Assembly: GCA_023144145.1 (NCBI GenBank)
Contig: JAGLGG010000178.1
Location: forward strand, 1 to 10,257
From: Anaerolineales bacterium
Lineage (GTDB): Bacteria > Chloroflexota > Anaerolineae > Anaerolineales > E44-bin32
Length of the DNA: 10,257 nt
Reading direction: 5' to 3'
In this document: piece by piece, positions 1-6,829 of the stretch
Numbering within the stretch: the first letter of the stretch is position 1
Layout: every line of letters starts with the position of its first letter
Notes under the pieces: model-generated
The model's database searches: none
Told to the model about the DNA's origin: nothing
What the model saw: the letters and a program-made list of their open reading frames with translations, nothing else
Program-made: the position numbers and the translations under genes

Positions 1-271
1 AACGATTTAATTCGAAAGGTGCTTATCGGCACAAGTTAGCAAAAGGATCGGGGGCTATCCAACTAAGCTGCGCAGTTCGAAGACGTACGAGAATATTGCC
101 CCAATTTGAACGATAGTTCCCACCAAATCTAGCGACAATAACCACCCAAATTCCTGACAATCTGACAAACTCCATGGGGAGGGCGATCAAATCACGCAAT
201 TTGACGATCGCCATCAATTAAAGCATCATCCTATCCAGTTCAAGAATTCGATAGGATGTGCCAACATGGTG
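1..271. other. Intergenic stretch without a supported gene
   Basis: No recognisable gene, tRNA or mobile element lies here. The longest open frame is about 64 codons on the minus strand (217 to 23). It begins TTG-ATG without a Shine-Dalgarno sequence, and its product resembles no family I know. The only clear structure is the inverted repeat at 227-258, just past the end of the XdhC-family gene. A gene further left could lie outside the window. Confidence 0.5.
227..258 (-). terminator. Hairpin downstream of the XdhC-family gene, candidate terminator
   Basis: A perfect 9-bp inverted repeat, CATCCTATC at 227-235 and GATAGGATG at 250-258, encloses a 14-nt loop. It lies 13 nt past the stop codon of the leftward XdhC-family gene. 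On the minus strand the stem is followed by ATGCTTTAATTG, only weakly T-rich, so a classical intrinsic terminator is possible but not certain. The position at the end of a three-gene leftward run favours a transcript-end role. Confidence 0.4.
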
Positions 272-1336
272 CTAGGATGTTGTGGACATCCCAGAATGGA
301 CAGAAACTATTTCCGCCATGATTGAGAGGGCAATCTCTTCAGGTGAAGAGCCGCCAAGATCTAAGCCAATGGGTCCATGAAGCCTAGCAAGCTGCCTCTC
401 CTCCAAGCCTTCGGCGGCCAAACGCTCCCTGCGCTTAATCTGGGTTTTACGGCTTCCAAGCGCACCGAGGTAAAACGCTTTGCTTCTGAGCGCCAGGCGC
501 AATGCTGGATCATCAAGTTTTGGATCATGGCTCAAGATTGCAATTGCGGTGTGAGCATCAAGACCTATTTGCTCCAATCCTTGGTCTGGCCAAGCATTAA
601 CCAAGCCATCTACTTCTGGAAATCTCGCAGAAGTACCGAATACGCCTCGTGGATCCACGACATATACCTCATAACCTAGCACTTTTGCATACGCAGCTAA
701 GGCGATCGATATGTGTGCCCCACCGACGATGATTAGTTTTAACGGCGGTAGGTAAACTTTATAGAATAAATCAATTTTGTTATCAAGAAATTGAAACGTT
801 TCTATATCAGAAGTGTGCGAAGGGAGAAGTTCTCTAGCTTTCTCACGGAGAGCGTGGAGAAGATGATCAACTGGAGTGTCAGTTGGGTCTTCATCTTCGG
901 TAACAACCAGTAACTGTCCAATGAACTCATCAGGACCATCAAGCACCATGGTAAAAATAAATGGCAACTTCGAGTCCAAACTCGATTTGATGCTTTTTAA
1001 GGCAGTTTGGTCGGATGACAAATCGGATAGAAGAGGGCGAACAAAAACATCAATTTCTCCACCACATGCCAGACCCACATCCCACGCCGTCTCATCCTTT
1101 ACACCAAAATGTAGTTTTTTTGGTTGTTGGTTCTCAATTGCTTTCAACGCTTCATCTATCACGGCACCCTCAACACACCCTCCGCTGACTGAGCCATGAA
1201 GTTCACCGCTCTTGTTCACAACCATCCACGAGCCAATGGCTCTTGGAGAAGAACCCCACGTATTCACCACAACCGCAATGGCAAAACTCTCCCCTTCTTT
1301 CATCCAGTTCTCCACTACAGGAAAGACATCCCGCAT
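272..1336 (-). CDS. XdhC/CoxI family molybdoenzyme accessory protein
   Basis: A 354-residue protein of the XdhC/CoxI family, whose studied members bind molybdenum cofactor and help insert its sulfurated form into xanthine dehydrogenase or related hydroxylases in the cytoplasm. The N-terminal XdhC_CoxI domain (about residues 5-100) shows GSSPRAIGS at 28-36, SGGCVEG at 51-57 and CGGEIDVFV at 91-99; Cys54 and Cys91 are the family's conserved cysteines. The C-terminal Rossmann-like XdhC_C domain (about 200-345) shows LIIVGGAHIS, VVDPR, LGALGSRK (290-297) and HGPIGLDLG followed by SPEEIAL. The frame is open to a TTG at 1486, but family homology starts at MRDVFPVVENW and an AAAGGTGG element sits 5 nt before this ATG, so I chose 1336. 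It is last in a leftward operon, 153 bp after the glycerate kinase gene. No molybdenum hydroxylase gene is in the window, so its client is unknown. Confidence 0.9.
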   Translation of the reverse strand: MRDVFPVVENWMKEGESFAIAVVVNTWGSSPRAIGSWMVVNKSGELHGSVSGGCVEGAVIDEALKAIENQQPKKLHFGVKDETAWDVGLACGGEIDVFVRPLLSDLSSDQTALKSIKSSLDSKLPFIFTMVLDGPDEFIGQLLVVTEDEDPTDTPVDHLLHALREKARELLPSHTSDIETFQFLDNKIDLFYKVYLPPLKLIIVGGAHISIALAAYAKVLGYEVYVVDPRGVFGTSARFPEVDGLVNAWPDQGLEQIGLDAHTAIAILSHDPKLDDPALRLALRSKAFYLGALGSRKTQIKRRERLAAEGLEERQLARLHGPIGLDLGGSSPEEIALSIMAEIVSVHSGMSTTS

Positions 1337-1341
1337 CCATA

Positions 1342-1349
1342 CCACCTTT
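1342..1349 (-). promoter_or_regulatory. Ribosome binding site that sets the XdhC-family start
   Basis: AAAGGTGG on the minus strand lies 5 nt before the ATG at 1336. It resembles the AAGGAGGT consensus with one change. No comparable element precedes the upstream in-frame TTG (1486), which supports the shorter protein. Confidence 0.5.
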
Positions 1350-1489
1350 CGTGATGATTTAATGTAATGGTGCAATTTCATTGCACCCAAAATCATCATA
1401 TCGACTAAGTTTACGATCGATCGTACATCTATTACATCATAAATGAATGGAATAAATTCCACAGGTTTCGAATTTTGACATTTCAACGT

Positions 1490-2830
1490 TCAGTAAATGA
1501 GTCCGATGACAAGGTCATTCACGTTCGTCCCGGTGGGACCCAAATCAACTGTGTCCCCGATTGCCCTAAAAAATGTGTGTGAATCGTTATCCTCAAGGAG
1601 CTCTCTTGCACATAGGCCTATTTTTTGTGAATGTGCCAGCGTCTCCCCAGTGACAATCGCACCCGCGGCCGAGGTCGGACCATCAACTCCATCCGTAGCC
1701 AAAGTCATTAAAGCTATACGATCAATTCCCGCCAATTCTAGAGCAACTGATAGGGCTAATTCTTGATTACGCCCACCGATCCCAGATCCGTCAACCGTGA
1801 CGGTTGTTTCTCCCCCAAAGAGTACGCAAATGGGGGTTGATTGACCCGCTCGACTCTCATAAATGCAAGTGAGCATGGCAGCAATGACCCTCCCCACATC
1901 GGCAGCTTCACCTTGCATTGCGTTGCATACGAGGTAGGTTTGAAAGCCCAGATCTTGCGCCTTGGCTTTTGCTGACTTAGCTGCAGTTTCATTATTGCCT
2001 ATCAGAAAATTCCAAACACGATTCTGGCTTGTCGGATTCGATGATCGTGATCCATGGCGTTTCTTCCTTAATAATTCCATAACCGATCTTGGTACCTTCA
2101 AACTTAATCCATATTTTTCAAGGATAGCTAGTGCATCTGTTGCACTGGTTGGGTCTTCCACAGTAAGTCCAGAAGCAATATCTGCAAGTGAATCACCAAC
2201 AACATCAGAAAGGATCAGGCCAACCGTCAGTGCAGGATTCGCCAGCCGGGCCAGTCCGCCACCTTTTAACCTGGAAAGTTGGCGACGGATTATGTTAATT
2301 TCGTGGATTGTTGCGCCGCTACGGAGCAGCAAATTATTTATGGCTTGTAAGTCAGAGATGCTTATGCCCGTTTCAGGAAGGTCAAGCAATGCAGATCCAC
2401 CTCCTGAAATCAGCACAATTACTATGTCCTCCGACGTTGTAATCTCCAGCAATTCAGCAATTTGTTGGCCGGCCTGGATCGAATTTTCTGTGGGAAGGGG
2501 ATGGCCTCCGATTATATAATCTATCTTCTGGCTGTGTGCTGGGGGAGGATCAGGAACAGCAATGATGCCCTTTGTGATCTTATGCTTAAGAATTTGTTCA
2601 ACCGCCACACCCATGGCAGCGCTAGCCTTTCCAGCTCCAACGACATAAATCTTACCCTTGGGGGAAAGTGTGAATTCATTTCCCCCGATCGAAAGTCGAT
2701 TTCCATCTAACGACAAATATCTATGAATTGCCGCGCTTGGATCCACGGCTGAGAGCGCTGCATGAGAGATCTGTTCCAGATTCACTCGGTGGTCCTTCCA
2801 AAATGGGGAATTACACATATTCCTAGTCAC
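1490..2830 (-). CDS. Glycerate 2-kinase (DUF4147/MOFRL family)
   Basis: A 446-residue protein of the glycerate 2-kinase family (TtuD/GckA type, DUF4147 plus MOFRL), which phosphorylates D-glycerate with ATP to 2-phosphoglycerate in the cytoplasm. The DUF4147 part (about 15-255) contains VGAGKAS at 64-70, GGHPLP at 108-113, SGGGSAL at 142-148, RRQLSRLKGGGLA at 182-194 and SDVVGD at 208-213. The MOFRL part (about 330-442) contains GGETTV at 339-344, GGRNQELAL at 352-360, ATDGVDGPT at 378-386 and GPTGTNVNDL at 431-440. Length and motif order are normal for the family. The frame opens with GTG at 2830; an ATG four codons in (2818) is an alternative, and neither has a convincing Shine-Dalgarno sequence. 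It lies 48 bp after the lytic transglycosylase gene and before the XdhC-family gene on the same strand, so co-transcription is likely. The substrate is inferred from family only. Confidence 0.92.
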   Translation of the reverse strand: MTRNMCNSPFWKDHRVNLEQISHAALSAVDPSAAIHRYLSLDGNRLSIGGNEFTLSPKGKIYVVGAGKASAAMGVAVEQILKHKITKGIIAVPDPPPAHSQKIDYIIGGHPLPTENSIQAGQQIAELLEITTSEDIVIVLISGGGSALLDLPETGISISDLQAINNLLLRSGATIHEINIIRRQLSRLKGGGLARLANPALTVGLILSDVVGDSLADIASGLTVEDPTSATDALAILEKYGLSLKVPRSVMELLRKKRHGSRSSNPTSQNRVWNFLIGNNETAAKSAKAKAQDLGFQTYLVCNAMQGEAADVGRVIAAMLTCIYESRAGQSTPICVLFGGETTVTVDGSGIGGRNQELALSVALELAGIDRIALMTLATDGVDGPTSAAGAIVTGETLAHSQKIGLCARELLEDNDSHTFFRAIGDTVDLGPTGTNVNDLVIGLIY

Positions 2831-2878
2831 TGTGAGCAGTATTTCCGTTAGTTCAAGAGGTGGGATCGCTAGTGCAAC

Positions 2879-5293
2879 CTATTCACCTACGTACAATTCT
2901 TTGTAGATATTGAAAAATTCGTAAATTGAACGGATGTAGATCTGTGGTTGGTCAATTCGGATGATTTCAAAGAACAAATCAGGATCGTCTGGTGCGAGTT
3001 CTTTCCATGGTGTAGCATTAAAATGTCCTGCGTTGTAGGCCGCGAGCGCGGCGTAGAGGTCGCCATCATATCGATCGCGCTGTTCAGCCAGGTAATCAAT
3101 CCCGAAACGAACACTGACGTGTGGTCGATATAGATCCTCATCTGTGTAGCCCGGGGGCCACCCAAGCTTCGCAGCAATTTCCTGACCCGTGGGGGGAATT
3201 ACTTGCATCAACCCCCGCGCATCTGCGTAGGAGGTGATGAATCCCTCGAATAGGCTCTCCTGTCGGACAACAGAGAGGACAAACGCAACATCCATATCGT
3301 ACGTCTTTGCGACCGGAAAAATGAGATCATCGTAATACGTACCAAAGCGAATAAAGTTGAAGTAATCCGGGGCTGAGAGAGTTCCAGCATCATCCATTCC
3401 GGCAAGATCGAGTATCTGGCGAGAAGCGAATATCGCCGGTTGATAGAGCCCCAGATCCAAGAGCTTATGCAACAATCGATAAGTCCGCTCTGCGTTGTGG
3501 GATAAGGCATTCCTGAGCGATTCGAACTCAAGCTTAGCTTCATGAAAGAGTCCAAGACGCCAAAATTCCTCACCTCGATGGAGGCGTGAATCTGATGCCA
3601 GGATATCATCGAGTTCCGACAAATCACCCTCTGCACGTATTCCAAACCTTCTCCGTAACCATTCTTCCGCAAGTCCCTGTTCCCTAGTCCAATCAATCTC
3701 AAAATCCAGCTCGTAGGTCTGCTCGAATGGCTCAGATCCAGAAAGATGATCCAGAGATCGAACGGAGTAATATCCCGTTGGATCAGCGTCAGCGGCTGTA
3801 CGCCAGCTCTGCTCAGCAGATATCAAGTCGCCTTCAGCCTGATGGGTCTTTCCAACCCAGAATCTTGCCGCTGCGCGATCCCCTGGCGTGCTGCTCAACG
3901 CATCTGCCAATAAGAACGCGTCTCGGGCAGCGCTGTAATTCTGAAGCCGGTATCGGGTGATACCGCTCATAAACGCCCCACGAAATGCCAGGCTGTGGTT
4001 GGGGTATTCATCCGCAATCCTCATCCATATTTCTTCGGCATTTTTCAGGAATCCCTGCCATTCAGACAGGTATGCTGCCAGGTCCAGCGCTTCCGCCGCT
4101 CTAGAATTATTCGGCGCAGAATCGATAAAACTCAACAATGTGACAATTGCACCCTCAAAATCAGACAATTCCCGCCATTCTGTCGCGGCCTTTTCCCACC
4201 AGGCATCCGTCCAATGAGGATCCTCGGGATAGGAATCAATTACCCAGACAAAATTGGCTATGGCCCTCCATGGATCTTCAAGCTCTCGCCGAATCAAGCC
4301 TTGGTAATAGAAGGCTGAGCCAGAGGGAGTTGTGGCGATAGCGCGGCTGAAGGCGTCGAGGGCAGGTTCATATTCTTCAGCATAATAATCAACCAACCCA
4401 CGTTGAAAATCGTCTACCTGAACCCCTGCACTGACCAGAGAGACCAAACCCAAATAAGTTTCAATTTCGGCTGGGTAATTATTAACCGAATCCAAATATA
4501 GTGCGTAGGCTCCCTCAAAATCGCCCATCGCTTCTAGGGCACGGCCCATGAGTAAATTTAAAGCTGCTTTGGTCGCAGGCCTATTAGCCTGTGTAAACAG
4601 TTGTTCAAATATCGCAAAGGCGACGGGGTAATCACCTGCCTCGAGATAACTGTTGCCCACTTTTAATTCGAGCCAGAAGGTTCCCCCCAGATGGGCAGCC
4701 TCAAGCGCGCGTTGGTAATGAGGGATCGCATCCAAGGCTCTGCCTTGCCTTCTTTGTGCATCCCCGATCATCTCCTCAACATAAGACGTAAGTATCCCAG
4801 GACGATATTCTAGATATCTCTTAAAATCTTCTATCGCTAGATCATCCTCACCTAAAGCTTGAAATGCCGTTGCCCTAAGAAAGTGTCCATCCGGAGCCAA
4901 CCCGTAATCAGCATAATTCGATAGGAACGTATTTAGTTCATCAACTGCCTCCAAATATCGAGTAGAGAATAAATAGACTTTGCTCAACCCCAATGAAGCT
5001 TCCGAGAGATCATCCGGGTTCGACGAAATGATCATGACCCTTTGGTACTCAGAACTCGAAATATCCCAATCACCATTAAAGAAAGCCCGATTGGCAATTT
5101 CTAGTGATTCCTGCGGATCCTGGGTAGGGGTCGGTGAAGGAGTTGGAGTTGGTGGAGGAGTAAATGTTTCCGTCGCCGGTACAGCTGTTGGAGGCGGAGG
5201 AGATGGTTCGGCACTGCTTGTCTGGGAACAGGCTGAGAGTATGCAAAACACCATGGGAAACAACCACCGAAATTTCAGAGCCGTTTTCAGCAT
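2879..5293 (-). CDS. TPR-containing lipoprotein with C-terminal lytic transglycosylase domain
   Basis: An 804-residue exported murein hydrolase of the Slt70-like class (GH23), expected to cleave peptidoglycan glycan strands with 1,6-anhydro product. From the ATG at 5293 the protein starts MLKTALKFRWLF and reaches the lipobox LSAC, with Cys22 as the predicted lipidation site. A Pro/Thr/Ser-rich linker follows (about 30-60), then repeated TPR-like helical hairpins (about 63-510), and the SLT domain (about 657-785). That domain has the catalytic-type Glu679 in VVRQES, RGLMQVIPPTGQEI at 693-706 and AALAAYNAG at 748-756. The frame is open to TTG at 5347, and ATGs at 5305 and 5302 are also possible; the shortest choice gives the cleanest signal peptide (Lys/Arg then a short hydrophobic core). 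No start has a strong Shine-Dalgarno sequence. It is first of a leftward three-gene run and divergent from mtnA. Typical of Chloroflexota surface lipoproteins in its linker. Confidence 0.88.
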   Translation of the reverse strand: MLKTALKFRWLFPMVFCILSACSQTSSAEPSPPPPTAVPATETFTPPPTPTPSPTPTQDPQESLEIANRAFFNGDWDISSSEYQRVMIISSNPDDLSEASLGLSKVYLFSTRYLEAVDELNTFLSNYADYGLAPDGHFLRATAFQALGEDDLAIEDFKRYLEYRPGILTSYVEEMIGDAQRRQGRALDAIPHYQRALEAAHLGGTFWLELKVGNSYLEAGDYPVAFAIFEQLFTQANRPATKAALNLLMGRALEAMGDFEGAYALYLDSVNNYPAEIETYLGLVSLVSAGVQVDDFQRGLVDYYAEEYEPALDAFSRAIATTPSGSAFYYQGLIRRELEDPWRAIANFVWVIDSYPEDPHWTDAWWEKAATEWRELSDFEGAIVTLLSFIDSAPNNSRAAEALDLAAYLSEWQGFLKNAEEIWMRIADEYPNHSLAFRGAFMSGITRYRLQNYSAARDAFLLADALSSTPGDRAAARFWVGKTHQAEGDLISAEQSWRTAADADPTGYYSVRSLDHLSGSEPFEQTYELDFEIDWTREQGLAEEWLRRRFGIRAEGDLSELDDILASDSRLHRGEEFWRLGLFHEAKLEFESLRNALSHNAERTYRLLHKLLDLGLYQPAIFASRQILDLAGMDDAGTLSAPDYFNFIRFGTYYDDLIFPVAKTYDMDVAFVLSVVRQESLFEGFITSYADARGLMQVIPPTGQEIAAKLGWPPGYTDEDLYRPHVSVRFGIDYLAEQRDRYDGDLYAALAAYNAGHFNATPWKELAPDDPDLFFEIIRIDQPQIYIRSIYEFFNIYKELYVGE

Positions 5294-5411
5294 GGTTGAC
5301 ATCATAAAGCAGGGAATGAGGCGTGTCAATTCATGTCGCTTTTTCAACCTATTGTTCTCAGCAGTATCTCAATCATAATAGGGTTGATCATGCCCAATTA
5401 CTTAATCTTGC

Positions 5412-5442
5412 AAGTGGAGTGGGGGCATGTTAAACTCCACTT
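5412..5442. repeat. 9-bp inverted repeat (hairpin) in the divergent intergenic region
   Basis: AAGTGGAGT at 5412-5420 pairs perfectly with ACTCCACTT at 5434-5442 across a 13-nt loop that is G-rich at its start. Neither strand continues into a strong T-run, so it is not a textbook intrinsic terminator. It lies 9 nt beyond the stop of the possible 34-codon ORF on the minus strand and about 120 bp upstream of the lytic transglycosylase start, so it could end the former or act in the leader or operator of the latter. Confidence 0.55.
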
Positions 5443-5451
5443 CGGTCATAA

Positions 5452-5556
5452 TTACGCGCTCTCTTCTGGGGGCGCCTTTTTAAGTAATGGCCAATAAGTC
5501 ACTGTCTTTTCAGTGTGGTTGTCTAAAATGTCCTTATAAATGTCATTTGGCATCAT
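5452..5556 (-). CDS. Possible small ORF or gene remnant (34 codons)
   Basis: An open frame of 34 codons starts at two consecutive ATGs (5556, 5553) and ends with TAA. The residues NDIYKDILDNHTEKTVTYWP, then a KK-A-PP-EES tail, read like a real hydrophilic protein end, unlike the low-complexity shadow frames elsewhere in the window. The frame stays open further upstream to about 5727, but that part is translated palindrome and has no protein-like look. There is no Shine-Dalgarno sequence before the ATGs. It is either a small protein on the same strand as the lytic transglycosylase gene, or the surviving C-terminus of a decayed gene whose upstream part was replaced by the repeat at 5567-5594. 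I do not recognise a family. Confidence 0.2.
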   Translation of the reverse strand: MMPNDIYKDILDNHTEKTVTYWPLLKKAPPEESA

Positions 5557-5566
5557 CGATGTCAGC

Positions 5567-5594
5567 GTAAGGGCGACTGGCCAGTCGCCCCTAC
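5567..5594. repeat. 28-bp near-perfect palindrome, probable dispersed repeat
   Basis: The core GGGCGACTGGCCAGTCGCCC (5571-5590) is a perfect 20-bp palindrome, flanked by GTAA and CTAC that extend the symmetry with one mismatch. A perfect 20-bp palindrome is expected by chance only about once in a million positions. Its ends (GTA(A/G)GGGC and GCCCCTAC) recur at 9959-9983 around a different loop, which points to a short palindromic repeat family of the REP/MITE sort common in Chloroflexota-like intergenic DNA. It can form a long hairpin in RNA on either strand. Confidence 0.7.
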
Positions 5595-5720
5595 ACCTGT
5601 GGATTAAACAGCTGAGTCGTTGAAAATCCGACCGTTGATGTGTTAACTGCTGAGGGATAACCTTTTGAGATAGCCCCGCCTTGAGACATGATCGCCAATA
5701 TTTGCTTATCCGAATGGGTT

Positions 5721-5749
5721 TTATCAATAGCTCTTTCTACGCAGATAAT
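5721..5749 (+). promoter_or_regulatory. mtnA: Candidate sigma70-type promoter of the mtnA operon
   Basis: TTATCA at 5721-5726 and GATAAT at 5744-5749 are separated by 17 bp, matching the TTGACA/TATAAT consensus at four and five positions. The predicted start of transcription would be near 5756, giving a leader of about 15 nt that holds the Shine-Dalgarno element GGAG at 5760-5763, 7 nt before the ATG at 5771. Position is ideal for the four-gene rightward operon. The match is modest, so this remains a prediction. Confidence 0.35.
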
Positions 5750-5757
5750 TGTGCGTA
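5738..5757. promoter_or_regulatory. Dyad overlapping the candidate mtnA -10 element
   Basis: TACGCA at 5738-5743 and TGCGTA at 5752-5757 are perfect inverted half-sites separated by 8 bp. The candidate -10 (GATAAT) lies inside the spacer. A protein bound here would block the promoter, so it is a possible operator; as RNA it could form only a small 6-bp hairpin. A 6-bp dyad occurs often by chance, so the placement is the only support. Confidence 0.25.
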
Positions 5758-5770
5758 ATGGAGTGAGAAG

Positions 5771-6829
5771 ATGCGAAGCGTGCGTTGGAATCCTGATGGT
5801 CCTGTCGTGGAGATGATCGATCAACGCTTACTCCCTGGCGAATTTAAGGTCATAAGCTTCTCCACTCACGAACAAGTTGCTGATGCGATCACTCAGATGG
5901 TAATCCGTGGAGCTCCGGCGATAGGGGCAGCCGCGGCGTATGGCCTGGCACTCGCGGCTATGAATTCCAGTGCTAACGAGACTCCACATCTCATCGATGA
6001 ACTATCTGCCGCTGCGAGTACACTTCGAGAGGCGCGTCCCACTGCCAGCAATTTAAATTGGGCTCTTGAACGTTTGCTCCGCAAAGCCAATTCGCTGCTA
6101 TCCACCAAGCCTGATGAAATTCGCAACCTCATGCTCCAGGAGGCCCAACGCTTAGCCGATGAGGATGTTGAAATCAATAAGAAAATGGGGATATTCGGCG
6201 CTACCCTTTTGCCGCAATCCTCGAGGGTTATTCATCATTGCAACACAGGTTCTTTGGCCACTGTAGATTATGGCACTGCGCTGGGTGTGATTCGAACTGC
6301 TCATGAATCTGGGAAAACAATTCACGTCCTGGTTGATGAAACTCGGCCTCGATTGCAGGGCGCCAGACTCACGGCCTGGGAACTTGACCAGTATGGAATT
6401 CCCTTCGAGATCATCACTGATAACGCGGCAGGATCCTTCCTGGCGACGGGAAATATCGACGCGGTGTTGGTGGGTGCGGATCGCGTCGCTGCAAATGGGG
6501 ATGTTGCCAACAAAATTGGCACCTATATGTTGGCCCTGGCTGCAAAGGACAACGACGTTCCCTTTTATTCTATAGTTCCCACCTCAACCATCGACCTGGA
6601 TGCAGCCAGCGGTGCTGATATTCCAATTGAAGAGCGTGACCCATCCGAAGTTCTAGACCTGATGAAGGCTGGAAGACCCATAGCCCCGAGCGACAGTCGA
6701 GCCAGGAATCCAGCTTTCGACATAACTCCATATCGGCTGATTACCGCGATCGTTACCGAAGTTGGAATTTTGCGACCCCCCTTTGAAAACTCGTTACGTG
6801 AAGCCATCGAAAAGGCACAATCAAAATGA
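5771..6829 (+). CDS. mtnA: S-methyl-5-thioribose-1-phosphate isomerase MtnA
   Basis: A 352-residue cytoplasmic isomerase that converts 5-methylthioribose-1-phosphate to 5-methylthioribulose-1-phosphate in methionine salvage; family members can also act on 5-deoxyribose-1-phosphate. The eIF2B-alpha/MtnA fold is clear along the whole length: RSVRW near the start, VIRGAPAIG at 44-52, ARPTASNLNWAL at 88-99, HHCNTGSLAT at 155-164 with catalytic-type Cys157, VDETRPRLQGARLTAWEL at 188-205, TDNAAG at 216-221, VGADRVAANGDVANKIGTY at 234-252 with catalytic-type Asp237, and PIEERDP at 285-291. Length matches the family. The ATG has GGAG 7 nt upstream. It is first in a four-gene operon and overlaps the adenosine kinase gene by 4 bp (ATGA). 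No mtnP, mtnK or mtnBCD genes are in the window. A ribose-1,5-bisphosphate isomerase role is a less likely alternative. Confidence 0.95.
   Translation: MRSVRWNPDGPVVEMIDQRLLPGEFKVISFSTHEQVADAITQMVIRGAPAIGAAAAYGLALAAMNSSANETPHLIDELSAAASTLREARPTASNLNWALERLLRKANSLLSTKPDEIRNLMLQEAQRLADEDVEINKKMGIFGATLLPQSSRVIHHCNTGSLATVDYGTALGVIRTAHESGKTIHVLVDETRPRLQGARLTAWELDQYGIPFEIITDNAAGSFLATGNIDAVLVGADRVAANGDVANKIGTYMLALAAKDNDVPFYSIVPTSTIDLDAASGADIPIEERDPSEVLDLMKAGRPIAPSDSRARNPAFDITPYRLITAIVTEVGILRPPFENSLREAIEKAQSK

Larger units (their letters stand above)
5294..5770. other. Divergent intergenic region between the lytic transglycosylase gene and mtnA
   Basis: This 477-bp gap should hold the promoters of both operons. 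Going left to right: a TATTAT element on the minus strand (complement of 5375-5380), the only -10-like match I see for the leftward operon and without a good -35; a 9-bp-stem hairpin (5412-5442); a possible 34-codon minus-strand ORF (5452-5556); a 20-bp perfect palindrome (5571-5590); and a candidate mtnA promoter with an overlapping dyad (5721-5757). I searched for SAM-I, SAM-II and SAH riboswitch core sequences by eye and found none. No tRNA-like T-arm was seen. Confidence 0.6.

Noticed and set aside
1412..1425. 14-bp perfect palindrome TACGATCGATCGTA upstream of the XdhC-family gene, possible operator
   Set aside because: About 0.6 palindromes of this length are expected by chance in 10 kb, and it lies inside a probable operon with no other promoter evidence.
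1337..1486. 50-residue N-terminal extension of the XdhC-family protein starting at TTG 1486
   Set aside because: XdhC homology begins at MRDVFPVVENW, a Shine-Dalgarno-like AAAGGTGG precedes the ATG at 1336, and the extension resembles no known domain.
3208..4341. Several long open frames antisense to or out of frame with the lytic transglycosylase gene
   Set aside because: They have no domain signatures, no ribosome binding sites and low-quality composition, and the opposite or alternate frame encodes a clear full-length protein.
5455..5480. GGCGCC followed by TTTTT as an intrinsic terminator
   Set aside because: No stem of useful length can be paired upstream of the T-run; only the 6-bp palindrome itself is symmetric.
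5594..5770. SAM or SAH riboswitch upstream of mtnA
   Set aside because: No SAM-I, SAM-II or SAH core motif could be found by eye, and the predicted leader is only about 15 nt.
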